64,000 nt of DNA from Beijerinckia mobilis (GTDB taxonomy: Bacteria > Pseudomonadota > Alphaproteobacteria > Rhizobiales > Beijerinckiaceae), in NCBI RefSeq assembly GCF_000745425.1, contig NZ_JQJH01000014.1, forward strand, positions 1-64,000, read 5' to 3'. The translations under genes and the position numbers were made by a program. This document shows, piece after piece, positions 27,885 to 36,484 of the stretch (the stretch's first letter is position 1; each line of letters begins with the position of its first letter). The notes below the pieces were generated by a model, which saw nothing but the letters and a program-made list of their open reading frames with translations, made no database searches and was not told where the DNA came from.

Positions 27885-28685
27885 TCATTTCTGCGTGTGT
27901 TTATCCGCTGCAAGACTTTGGCGCAGCGCATCTATAATATCAATGACATTGCCTTGTTTGCCGTCGCTGAGCCGCCGCTTTTCGGTACGCCTTTTTGCTT
28001 TCCTCTTCGAGGCAATGAGCGCAAGCAATCGCTCCCGAACCGGATCGCTGACCATTTTCGGATCAAAGGCCTGCATATGTGTATCGATCAATTTCCTGAT
28101 GAGCGGCATCTGGTCGGGGTCAGGCTGGACATTGCTTATCTCTGCGAAATAGGCCTCTTCCTTGCGCACTTCATCGCCATAGCGCAAGGTCCATAGAATA
28201 ATGCCCTTGCCGTGGGGGACGAGCATGACGGAATGTTCGCGGCGAAACAGAACGAGCCGGGATATTCCCGCCGTGCGGGTCGCTGCCATGGCGTCGCGGA
28301 TGACACAGAAAGCCTCGGTTCCGACATCATCATTCGGTGTCAGATAATAGGGTCTATCATACCAAATCCAGGATATGGCCCCTTTGGGGACAAATCTGTC
28401 TATAGCGATCGTCTGTGTACTTTCGAGTGCAACCGCATCGATCTCCTCATCCTCGAGCATGACATAGTCATTTTCTCCGCGAGCATAGCCTTTGACTTCA
28501 TCCTCTTTCTCGACAGCCTTGCCGGTGACGGCATCCACATATTCGCTTACGACACGATTGCCGGTTTTTCGATTGATCGTATGAAAACGAATCTTTTCGT
28601 TCTCCGAGAGCGCGGGTGTCAGAGCGACTGCACAGGTAACGAGTGAAAGCTTCAAATAGCCTTCCCAGAAGAGGCGGGGCGCCAT
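27885..28685 (-). CDS. ku: Ku protein (NHEJ), copy 2
   Basis: This is a second, diverged Ku of 266 residues (FWEGYLKLSLVTCAVALTPA, then FHTINRKTGNRV, VEKEDEVKGYARG, WYDRPYYLTPND, MQAFDPKMVSDP). It faces the ku-ligD pair and ends 23 bases after ligD stops. Its C-terminal basic tail is short. GGAGA lies upstream of ATG 28685. Relatives in rhizobia often carry several Ku genes; they may form alternative homodimers or a heterodimer, which cannot be told from sequence. Confidence 0.92.
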   Translation of the reverse strand: MAPRLFWEGYLKLSLVTCAVALTPALSENEKIRFHTINRKTGNRVVSEYVDAVTGKAVEKEDEVKGYARGENDYVMLEDEEIDAVALESTQTIAIDRFVPKGAISWIWYDRPYYLTPNDDVGTEAFCVIRDAMAATRTAGISRLVLFRREHSVMLVPHGKGIILWTLRYGDEVRKEEAYFAEISNVQPDPDQMPLIRKLIDTHMQAFDPKMVSDPVRERLLALIASKRKAKRRTEKRRLSDGKQGNVIDIIDALRQSLAADKHTQK

Positions 28686-29020
28686 TCGGGATCTCCGATA
28701 CTCGACCGATTGCTGCGAAAACGGATTTTAACGTGCGCTCCGGCATTCTGTTCCGCCGTTCCAGACAATCGTCGTGCCGGGCGTAAAGCACGTTCACGCT
28801 CTACGTTCGCCTCCACTCCTCGCAAGGTGATCACGCTTCTGGAAAAATGGGATGAGCCTCCGGAATCGAGCTTTAGTTAATAAAGCCGAGAGGTTTTTAG
28901 CTTTACATGGAGGCGACCATCGAATGGCCTTGATCGGAGGCGGGTTTTGGCGTTTGCCTCGCCAAGGCGCCCCTTGCATGAGGAGAGAAGTCCCTGAACG
29001 GCGCATCATTCAAAGATCGG
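28686..29020. other. Intergenic between divergent ku and heparinase-like genes
   Basis: The stretch should carry both promoters. The open frames here have no protein character or overlap the heparinase-like N-terminus. AGGAGAGAAG at 28981-28990 is a possible ribosome site for an alternative CTG start (28994) of the downstream gene. Confidence 0.4.
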
Positions 29021-30754
29021 TTGCGCCTACTGGGACTAATGTCGGCGCAAGGGAAAACGCTGGCCTGGCGTCTTGCCAGCCTGCCGTTGCGCCAATGGCC
29101 GAGCCTGCGGAGCAGGCCGTTGGAGCGGCTGCTGATCGCGCCGCAGGATATACGCACGAGCGATCCGACGATCGCCGCCGATATTTATGCGGGCTATTTC
29201 ACCTTCGATGGCAAGGTCGTCAATACGCATGGCCGCTCGCCGTTTGAAATCGAGCCTGCCTCGCCCACCTGGGCGCGGGCTTTGGCGAGTTTCAGCTGGC
29301 TGCGGCATTTGCGCGCCGCCGATACGGCTCTCGCCAGAGCCAATGCGCGCGCGCTTGTGGATGATTTTCTGACCCTCAAAGGGAACATACGCTCGGAACC
29401 GGCCTGGGAGGTCGGTACGGCGGCGCGACGCCTGCTGGCGTGGCTGTCGCAATCGCCCATCATTCTGGAAAATGCCGATCGTGCTTTTTATCGCCGCTTC
29501 ATGCGCGGGCTCGGCCGATTGCAGATTTTCCTCGAAAGGCGATTGATCGAGGGCGTTGGAGGTGAAGACAGGCTGCTGGCTGTCATCGCTCTCGCCGAAC
29601 TGGGTCTTTGCGCCGAGGGTGCGGGCAAACTCTCGGTGCGTGGGACGCGGCTGCTGACGGAAGAGCTCGAGCGCCAGATCCTGCCGGATGGAGGCCATAT
29701 CAGCCGTAATCCGCGTATTCTTATTGAACTCTTGCTTGATCTTCTGCCGTTGCGGCAGGCCTATGCCGCGCGCGGGTTCCAGACACCCGCGCGGCTCCTG
29801 AATGTCATCGACCGCATGATGCCCATGCTGCGGCTGTTTCGCCATGGTGACGGCACGCTCGCGCTCTTCAATGGCATGGGGGTGACGGCGCCGGAACTTC
29901 TCGCGATCGTTCTCGCCTATGACGACGCCCGTGCCCAGGCGCTGACCAATGCGCCTTATTCAGGCTATCAGCGTGTCGAGGAACAGGATACGATCCTTGT
30001 CATGGATACGGGCCGGCCGCCGCCGCAAGGCTTTTCACAGCGCGCGCATGCCGGTTGTCTTTCCTTCGAATTTTCGGTCGGCGCGCATCGCCTTGTCGTC
30101 AATTGTGGCTCGCCAGAAGCCAATCGTCCGGCGGCACGGGAAGCCGCGCGGGCGACGGCGGCGCATTCAACGCTCGTTGTCGATGATTCTTCCTCATGCC
30201 GCTTTACCAGCCATTCCGGCCTCTGGCGTTGGCTCGGTACGGAAATTCTCTCGGGACCGGAAAAAGTCGACGTCAAGCGCCTGAGCGAAGCCGAAGGCGT
30301 GCGACTCACGGCGTCTCATGATGGTTATGCGCAGCGTTTCGGCTGGCTACACGAGCGCCAGCTGGTGCTGCGGCGCGATGGCCGGCAGCTTGACGGACGC
30401 GACCGGCTGCTGTCCGCCGCGACGGAAGAGATGCCGGAGCGTCGGCCCTACGTGCTGCGCTTTCATATCCATCCGCAGGTGCGGGTTCGCCGGCTCTGCA
30501 ATGGAGCAGGCGTTCTCTGTGTTCTGCCAAATGGCCGGCGCTGGCTTTTTGAGGCCGATTATGCGTTGATCAATCTGGAGGAGAGCGTTTTTTACGCTTC
30601 TCCGGATGGTCCGCGCAGAAGTGTGCAGATCGTCGTTCACGAACCGACGGGTCAGCTCGAAATCGTCTGGCGCTTCCGCCGTGTCGAGCGAAGGCCGCGC
30701 AACCCCGCGCCCATGGTGCCGAGAGCCGAGCAGGAATTTGATGCGGAAGGCTGA
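29021..30754 (+). CDS. Heparinase II/III family protein
   Basis: The family contains polysaccharide lyases acting on uronic-acid polymers. This 577-residue protein matches the alphaproteobacterial form: RLLIAPQDIRTSDPTIAADI, then IYAGYFTFDGKVV near the start, an alpha/alpha-toroid middle with GGHISRNPR, and a C-terminal beta-sandwich with HSTLVVDDSSSCRF and HDGYAQRFGWLHERQLVLRR. No signal peptide is seen, as in other members of this subgroup, so secretion is doubtful. Substrate is unknown. The start is TTG 29021; the frame extends to a CTG at 28994 with AGGAG before it. Confidence 0.85.
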   Translation: MRLLGLMSAQGKTLAWRLASLPLRQWPSLRSRPLERLLIAPQDIRTSDPTIAADIYAGYFTFDGKVVNTHGRSPFEIEPASPTWARALASFSWLRHLRAADTALARANARALVDDFLTLKGNIRSEPAWEVGTAARRLLAWLSQSPIILENADRAFYRRFMRGLGRLQIFLERRLIEGVGGEDRLLAVIALAELGLCAEGAGKLSVRGTRLLTEELERQILPDGGHISRNPRILIELLLDLLPLRQAYAARGFQTPARLLNVIDRMMPMLRLFRHGDGTLALFNGMGVTAPELLAIVLAYDDARAQALTNAPYSGYQRVEEQDTILVMDTGRPPPQGFSQRAHAGCLSFEFSVGAHRLVVNCGSPEANRPAAREAARATAAHSTLVVDDSSSCRFTSHSGLWRWLGTEILSGPEKVDVKRLSEAEGVRLTASHDGYAQRFGWLHERQLVLRRDGRQLDGRDRLLSAATEEMPERRPYVLRFHIHPQVRVRRLCNGAGVLCVLPNGRRWLFEADYALINLEESVFYASPDGPRRSVQIVVHEPTGQLEIVWRFRRVERRPRNPAPMVPRAEQEFDAEG

Positions 30755-30776
30755 GGGCAGGAGTGGGTCGATGATG

Positions 30777-30800
30777 GCCCGCGCGGGCTAGAAGGTTTTT
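30777..30800 (+). terminator. Terminator after heparinase-like gene
   Basis: GCCCGC/GCGGGC (30777-30788) is a GC-rich palindrome 23 bases after the stop codon, followed by TAGAAGGTTTTT. The stem is short but the T run supports termination. Confidence 0.5.
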
Positions 30801-30903
30801 GAACCACCCCGCTAAAAAGCGCGAAGGTGCCGGTTGCTGGCGAGACTCCTCCGCAGCCTATCCAATTTCCTGTTATCTATGGCCTGCGATACTATCTTTA
30901 TGA

Positions 30904-30918
30904 GAACGAAACGTGAAT
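30904..30918. promoter_or_regulatory. Possible SOS (LexA) box upstream of ssb
   Basis: GAAC-N7-GAAT at 30904-30918 differs by one base from the alphaproteobacterial LexA site GAAC-N7-GAAC. It lies about 155 bases before the ssb start, and ssb is commonly LexA-controlled in this class. A single mismatched site can occur by chance. Confidence 0.3.
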
Positions 30919-31073
30919 AATCTGGGTATCTCATTGGGCGTGCCCCAAAGAACCCTTGGACGAGAACCCTTAAGCGAGAGCGCTTGAATGGGAGGCTTTG
31001 AATATGAAGCCGGTCGTTCAGAAAGCGGATCCTGTATTTTTCGATTGGGCAGTGCGTCTGGCCCGAGGAGGCG

Positions 31074-31613
31074 ATGATGTCGGGAAGTGTCAACAAGGTC
31101 ATACTCATCGGCAATCTCGGCCGAGATCCCGAGGTACGGCGGATGAATTCCGGAGAGGCGGTTGTCAGTTTCAGCCTGGCGACGACGGAATCCTGGCGCG
31201 ATAAAATGTCGGGCGAGCGCCGGGACCGGACGGAATGGCATAATATCGTGATCTTTAATGAAAATCTCGGCAAGATCGCGGAGCAATATTGCAAGAAGGG
31301 TTCGAAGGTCTATCTCGAAGGCCAATTGCAGACGCGCGAATTTCAGGATCGCGACGGCAACCAGCGCCGCACGACCGAAGTCGTGCTCCAGCGTTTTCGG
31401 GGTGAACTGACATTGCTCGACAGCCGCGGCGGTCGTGGCGATTTTGGCGGGGATTCGATGTCTGAGGGTGGCAATGCCAGCTTCGGTCGCAGTTCGCCGA
31501 TGGATCGGGGTTATGATCGTTCTTCCGATCGGAATGACAATAAGATGCCCGACAATCGCTCCGGCGGATCCGGCCGCATGGCCGATATCATCGACGATGA
31601 TATTCCGTTTTGA
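31074..31613 (+). CDS. ssb: Single-stranded DNA-binding protein
   Basis: SSB coats single-stranded DNA in replication and repair and recruits partners through its C-terminal tip. The 179 residues comprise an OB fold (about 1-115; SVNKVILIGNLGRDPEVR, TEWHNIVIF, SKVYLEGQLQTREF), a Gly/Asp/Ser-rich linker, and the canonical acidic tip DDDIPF. GAGGAGG precedes a double ATG (31074 and 31077); either may be used. gyrA lies 6 kb downstream, consistent with the ssb-gyrA neighbourhood of Hyphomicrobiales but interrupted here by several genes. Confidence 0.96.
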   Translation: MMSGSVNKVILIGNLGRDPEVRRMNSGEAVVSFSLATTESWRDKMSGERRDRTEWHNIVIFNENLGKIAEQYCKKGSKVYLEGQLQTREFQDRDGNQRRTTEVVLQRFRGELTLLDSRGGRGDFGGDSMSEGGNASFGRSSPMDRGYDRSSDRNDNKMPDNRSGGSGRMADIIDDDIPF

Positions 31614-31788
31614 GGGTAAGGATTGAATCCGGGCTTCAGGGAGTGACGCTGCGACGGAGCCACTATTCATACGGCCCGGTTTCGTTATGGCGCGTGATCG
31701 AGGCATCCTCGGCTTGCGAGTATAGTCGACCAGCCAGGCATCCAATCCAGCAGATCCATGCTGGATATTTGCCTCAAAGAGGTACCAG

Positions 31789-32250
31789 ATGATCATTCTT
31801 GCTCCCCCCTATACAAGGGAAACAGCGATTCAAAAGGTGCGGCTCGCCGAAGATGGCTGGAATAGCCGTGATCCTGAACGGGTCGCCTTGGCCTATACTC
31901 TGGACAGTCGTTGGCGCAACCGGTCGGAATTCGTGAACGGAAGGGAAGCGATCATCGCCTTCCTCACCCGCAAATGGCAGCGCGAACACGAATATCGTCT
32001 TATCAAGGAATTATGGGCGGTTACGAACGAGCGCATCGCTGTCCGTTTCGCTTATGGATGGCATGATGAGGAAGGACAATGGTTCCGCTCCTATGGCAAT
32101 GAAAATTGGGAGTTTGATGGTGAAGGTCTCATGCACCGCCGTTACGCCTCGATCAACGATCTCGTCATTGCCGAGGAAGACCGCAAATTTCGTTGGCCGC
32201 AGGGCAGACGGCCCGACGAACATCCAGGGCTTTCCGACCTTGGCTTGTAA
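31789..32250 (+). CDS. DUF1348 / NTF2-like protein
   Basis: The 153-residue protein belongs to the DUF1348 group of NTF2-like (SnoaL-fold) proteins. Diagnostic blocks are [50 protein letters not shown] and the C-terminal [14 protein letters not shown]. The fold is a cone-shaped pocket that often binds small molecules; the ligand and role of this group are unknown. It is cytoplasmic with no signal peptide. AGAGG lies upstream of ATG 31789. Confidence 0.9.
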   Translation: MIILAPPYTRETAIQKVRLAEDGWNSRDPERVALAYTLDSRWRNRSEFVNGREAIIAFLTRKWQREHEYRLIKELWAVTNERIAVRFAYGWHDEEGQWFRSYGNENWEFDGEGLMHRRYASINDLVIAEEDRKFRWPQGRRPDEHPGLSDLGL

Positions 32251-32509
32251 TACTAAAGGACAATGAGCCTGACTTATCGTCCTTTGGCGTCCGCGATTGC
32301 GGGGCGTCGGCAAGCCACTGAACACTATGGATCATGAAAGGTCGTGACCCATGCGCCTTGGCTTGTGATTGTCCTTTTGTTATGCCGTTATCGCCTCGTC
32401 GGGTAAAGATGGGAGGACAGCACTCGATGCCGGACGAGTCCTGCATGGAAGTGACAAACCTGAAATCTTGCACCCCGGAAACCTTGCGCCATTGAAGGAT
32501 CTGCTGAAA

Positions 32510-33100
32510 TTGCAAAATCAAAGTCAAGCCAACGACTTCGGTACAGCCAATTCCGATACTTACGATCGGGTGAGCATATCGCTGCATTGGATCACGGCTA
32601 TACTGGTTGTAGGCCTCTATCTTCTGGCCGAAATTTGGGGGTTTCTTGAAAAAGGAACGCCACCCCGTCATGCCTTACAGGCCCTGCATGTATCCCTCGG
32701 TCTGGTACTGACCGTTGTCATTGCCCTGAGAATTCCGTGGCGGGCCTTCGCCGGCCGCCGGTTGCCGCAGGCCACGCCCGGTTTGCTAGGATATGCTGGG
32801 ACAGCAGTCCATTATCTTCTTTATGTGCTTTTGATCATCCAGATCGTTTTGGGCTTTCTGTTTCGTTGGGCGCAGGACGAATCCTTAAGCTTTTTCGGAC
32901 TGTTTACCATTCCTTCCCCCTTTGTGTTCAGCACAGAGCAGCGTCACAATTTTGGGGAGTTACATGAAACCATCGGAACATTAATCATCATCATCGCGGC
33001 GGGTCACATGGCCGCGGCTTTGTTCCATTATTATGTCTTTCACGATTCCGTTCTCGGAAGGATGATCCCCCGTCTGAACCGGCTGAACAGAAAAGTCTGA
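32510..33100 (+). CDS. Cytochrome b561 family protein
   Basis: This is a four-helix inner-membrane di-heme b-type cytochrome. Likely heme-ligand histidines are in SISLHWITAIL (helix 1), QALHVSLGLVL (helix 2), AVHYLLYVLLII (helix 3) and GELHETIGTLII (helix 4). The pattern YDRVSISLHW is typical of the b561 family, which moves electrons between quinol or other donors and acceptors, often in superoxide or quinone redox balance. The start is uncertain: TTG 32510 has AAGGA ten bases upstream and gives a family-like 196 residues; the frame is open to TTG 32369. Confidence 0.85.
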   Translation: MQNQSQANDFGTANSDTYDRVSISLHWITAILVVGLYLLAEIWGFLEKGTPPRHALQALHVSLGLVLTVVIALRIPWRAFAGRRLPQATPGLLGYAGTAVHYLLYVLLIIQIVLGFLFRWAQDESLSFFGLFTIPSPFVFSTEQRHNFGELHETIGTLIIIIAAGHMAAALFHYYVFHDSVLGRMIPRLNRLNRKV

Positions 33101-33140
33101 AGCGGCTTGAGCGGTTGCCGAACGGCTTCCTTGAAAACAG

Positions 33141-33172
33141 GGGAACATTGGGGTTTTCACGCCAATGTTCCC
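33141..33172. terminator. Bidirectional hairpin between cytochrome b561 and TonB receptor genes
   Basis: GGGAACATTGG (33141-33151) pairs perfectly with CCAATGTTCCC (33162-33172) around a 10-base loop. It lies between two convergent genes; on the reverse strand CCTGTTTTC follows. Confidence 0.65.
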
Positions 33173-33274
33173 GGATAGAGCTGTGACCCAGGTTTTTACT
33201 CCAGGTGCTTTGGCTCCTGGTGCCTTGGACTTTCGTAAAAGTGATCAAAGCCGCGTAAGCAGAGTGTCTCAGCG

Positions 33275-35614
33275 TCAGAAGCGGACCGTCATTCCTCCAT
33301 AGAAAGTACGGCCCATACCGGCGACGGGTGTCTGCAAGGGGGAACTGATACCGGCTTTGTAGCCAGCGACATAGGAACCAGCCAAGGGCGCATAATAGAG
33401 CTTGTCGAATATATTCTCGACGCCGAAATCGAACCGCACATTGGCGAATTCGAAGGATGAGCGGAAATTCATCAAGCCATAGGCTGGTGTCGTCGGCTCA
33501 AGTCGCACCGCCTCGATATTGTTCTTGGCAGCGACGGCTTCGCCTTCCACCATGGTGGTCAAAAGGCCGCCGAGAACATCGATCTTGTGTTCCAGCGCGA
33601 CTTTACCATTCATCGGCATCATATGGTAAAGGCTTGAACCATTGTCCAAACGTACACCTCGCGTATATCCAGCAATACCGGAAAGGGCGAGGCTTCCATA
33701 GTCACCGCTTTTGAAGAGACGGATGCGACCCGAGAGATCGACGCCGAAGATCTCCGCGTCGTGATTGGCGAATTGGAGGAGATTGACCTGGCCAGAGCCG
33801 GAACCGAGTGTGCCGCGCTTGTCAACATCGATGTAATTATTGACATACATGTAGTAGGGTGTGACGCGGGCTTCCCATGCGCCGTCTGCGCTATCCTGAA
33901 ACAGCGCGCTGACGCTGAACATATGGGCGACTTCCGGTTTCAGATTGACGTTGCCGACATAGCCATTGCCATCACCGGACCAATTGTTCATCTCGGCGGC
34001 CATGGCGTTGGTTGACCACGTATAGCGTTCATAAAGGCTTGGCGAGCGGGTCTTGCGGGTGTAGCCGGCCTCGATGAGACTTGTCCGGTCCGGTGCGAAA
34101 CGGACGAGTGCCGTGACGTCGAAATTGACATCGAGCTTGCCATGTCCCGTGGCATTGAAGCGCGCGGCGTCGGCACCATACATCATTGTGTTGTAGCCTT
34201 GTACCCCGCCTGTGTTCATAAAGACGAGATCATTACGCAGGCCAACGAGCGTCGACCATTGCTCAGCCCATTGCCGGTTCCATTCGACATAAGTGCTGAG
34301 GCGATTCCTTATTCCATTATTGATGTTGGTGAATGTCGAGCAGCACATCATGCTGCTCATCGAACTCATGCCGCTACTCCCGCTTGAGGCGACAGGCGTC
34401 CACCAATCGTTGAGTTCCTGGCCGTGGAACTCGCTGCCGAGGCGGATCTGGTCGATCGTGCTCGCGATGACGTCGGCCTTCGCCGTATAGCCGAAATCGG
34501 TGCCGCTCGTATACATCGGCATACCTGTCGTCGGCGTCGCATCGACCCCGCTGTTCTTGTCCGCCAGAAAATTCATGTAATGGCGCGTGCGCTGGTAATA
34601 GCCGTGGCCTTCCAGCCGGCCCCAATCGAACCCTCCCTTGTAGGCGAGATCGAAATTGATCGACTGATTAGAGAGCATGTCCATGCGCTGATTGACGAAT
34701 CCCTGATAGGGGATATCCTGATATGAGGCCCGCAGCGACAGCAATTGATCCTCGTTGCGGTACGCAAATGTGGCGGAATGGTTTTGCGCCGAATAATTCG
34801 TCGAGAGGATTTTTTCCCCGCCTCCTGCGCGATAATCGGAACCCTTGCTCCATGACCCGGCGTAATTGACGGCGAAATGTTCCGTCGATGCTGCCGCCGT
34901 GCCGGCGATCGTCGGGCTTTTATTGTTGGAACGGTAGAACAGCGAGAGAGAACCGCTGAAGATTGGTACTTGCGATGCGGCGGCAAAGGCGGGTTCGCCG
35001 TTTGTCACTGCCGCTTGAGGGATCAACGCCGGAGTGGCGAAGACAGGTTCACGCGGTGTAACGATGATTGTGCCGCCGATGGAATCGCCGCTCTCGCTTA
35101 CTGGAATGAGTGCGGTGAGCACTTCAATCTTCTGGACATTATTGGGATCGATATAGGAAAGAGGTGGATTCATATGATTGCCGCAGGCTGACGTAATCGA
35201 CATGCCGCCGATTGAGATTGCATTGCGGTCGTCGTTCAGTCCGTGAATGACCGGCAGGCTTGAGACAGCTCCCCCTTGCTGGAGATTGACGCCCGCCACG
35301 CTGTTCAGCATCTGCGCCGTATCCGATGTATAAGGACGTTTGCTGGCGAGCTCTTGCTCTGACAGCACCCGCATGGATGCATTGGTCGGAGGTGCCTGAT
35401 GGGTCTCGTGCTCGCGCGTGGCCATGACTTCGACCATCGGCAGGAGCGCATTGGTTGTTTGCCCGGAGGCAGCGCAAGGAATGAGTCCAGCGCCCAGAAG
35501 CACGTCCAGGAAGAGATGCTTCACGAAACGGCGATGAATGCGCGCTCTGAATATGGTTTCGGGTGACGCGCAGCAGGCACGCCGTGGAAAAAGCGATTGA
35601 TTGCCAAATGGCAT
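33275..35614 (-). CDS. TonB-dependent receptor, probably copper-related
   Basis: This outer-membrane receptor has a plug domain (about 55-190) and a 22-strand-type barrel ending in Phe (GGMTVRF). The plug motif SACGNHMNPPLSYIDPNNVQ resembles the block (…CPNRMDPPTSY…) of OprC/NosA-type copper receptors. An extracellular loop region is rich in Met and Cys (SSGMSSMSSMMCCSTF), as expected for copper binding. The neighbour upstream is a Cys/His-rich DUF2946-like protein. The start is uncertain: ATG 35614 is used (779 residues), but GTG 35524 would begin exactly at the signal peptide (KHLFLDVLLGAGLIPCAASGQ), and the frame is open to 35755. Copper specificity is inference. Confidence 0.85.
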   Translation of the reverse strand: MPFGNQSLFPRRACCASPETIFRARIHRRFVKHLFLDVLLGAGLIPCAASGQTTNALLPMVEVMATREHETHQAPPTNASMRVLSEQELASKRPYTSDTAQMLNSVAGVNLQQGGAVSSLPVIHGLNDDRNAISIGGMSITSACGNHMNPPLSYIDPNNVQKIEVLTALIPVSESGDSIGGTIIVTPREPVFATPALIPQAAVTNGEPAFAAASQVPIFSGSLSLFYRSNNKSPTIAGTAAASTEHFAVNYAGSWSKGSDYRAGGGEKILSTNYSAQNHSATFAYRNEDQLLSLRASYQDIPYQGFVNQRMDMLSNQSINFDLAYKGGFDWGRLEGHGYYQRTRHYMNFLADKNSGVDATPTTGMPMYTSGTDFGYTAKADVIASTIDQIRLGSEFHGQELNDWWTPVASSGSSGMSSMSSMMCCSTFTNINNGIRNRLSTYVEWNRQWAEQWSTLVGLRNDLVFMNTGGVQGYNTMMYGADAARFNATGHGKLDVNFDVTALVRFAPDRTSLIEAGYTRKTRSPSLYERYTWSTNAMAAEMNNWSGDGNGYVGNVNLKPEVAHMFSVSALFQDSADGAWEARVTPYYMYVNNYIDVDKRGTLGSGSGQVNLLQFANHDAEIFGVDLSGRIRLFKSGDYGSLALSGIAGYTRGVRLDNGSSLYHMMPMNGKVALEHKIDVLGGLLTTMVEGEAVAAKNNIEAVRLEPTTPAYGLMNFRSSFEFANVRFDFGVENIFDKLYYAPLAGSYVAGYKAGISSPLQTPVAGMGRTFYGGMTVRF

Positions 35615-35867
35615 GGATCGTCTCGAGAAAAGCGGTTGCAGCCGCCCGATATGCGTATCCGGTCGATGATAACGCATGTCGCAGCGCGTCATCGGCTCCA
35701 GGAGACAATGGGACGGGCTTATCCGCGATGAAGGGAGTCCAGGCCGATCACACACGTGCCCATCGCCGATGAGGGAGACAGGACCGTAATCAGGCAGGTT
35801 GCCTGTTGATCTTCAAAGTTGGACGGTTTGCGCGAAGGATCATCCGATCGTTTCGCGGCGGACTTCA

Positions 35868-36263
35868 TCAGCCCTGGGCGGGTGGCGCGCGGGCTCTTTT
35901 CGGAGAGTGCTCAGGGAAGGCAGGTATTTGCACATCGGGCGGACGCGCGAAAACCAGCGTCTCACCCGCTTGAACGGAAATCCATATGGAGAGGACAAGG
36001 ACCGGCAGCAGGCCGCCGGCGAGCATCGGGCAGCCGGCGGTACAGCAATCGGGCCCATGCGGATGCGCCGGCATGGGATCGGAAGCATCGTGATCGCCGC
36101 CGCCACTCTCCGCGCAAAGGCTGTGGTCATGTACGGGATGGGAACTTCCCATGGTCGCGGCCATAGCCCCGGAGGCGAGGCCCATGAAAAAGGCCTGGAC
36201 GACGAAAAGCAGGGCCACGCCAAACGTGACCCAGAGATTTCGTCTCAAACCCATCCCATCCAC
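35868..36263 (-). CDS. Cys/His-rich membrane-associated protein, DUF2946-like
   Basis: The 131-residue protein has an N-terminal membrane segment or signal (WVTFGVALLFVVQAFFMGLA), then a metal-ligand-rich stretch (HPVHDHSLC, HDASDPMPAHPHGPDCCTAG, CPM). A second hydrophobic segment (LAGGLLPVLVLSIWISV) and a Pro-rich tail follow. DUF2946-type genes commonly sit beside copper TonB receptors, as here (250 bases upstream, same strand). A role in copper handling at the envelope is inferred from the ligands and context. ATG 36254 is an alternative start. Confidence 0.65.
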   Translation of the reverse strand: MDGMGLRRNLWVTFGVALLFVVQAFFMGLASGAMAATMGSSHPVHDHSLCAESGGGDHDASDPMPAHPHGPDCCTAGCPMLAGGLLPVLVLSIWISVQAGETLVFARPPDVQIPAFPEHSPKRARAPPAQG

Positions 36264-36484
36264 GTCGGGCGTTTCCGTTCAGTTTGCGGCAAGTCTCGTT
36301 GACTATGCTCGGGTGTAATCAGGAAGATCCGCCGAAAGTTTATGCGCGTTAGCTGGGACCGGACGGTAGTGGTACCAGCGTTCAATCGCACTTCACCGTC
36401 CTCCACACAAGCCAGTTTTGAGATAGTCCTCATTCACGGAATGATAGAGAGGGACACAGGTCAATTCGCCCCGGTCCCCATTAC

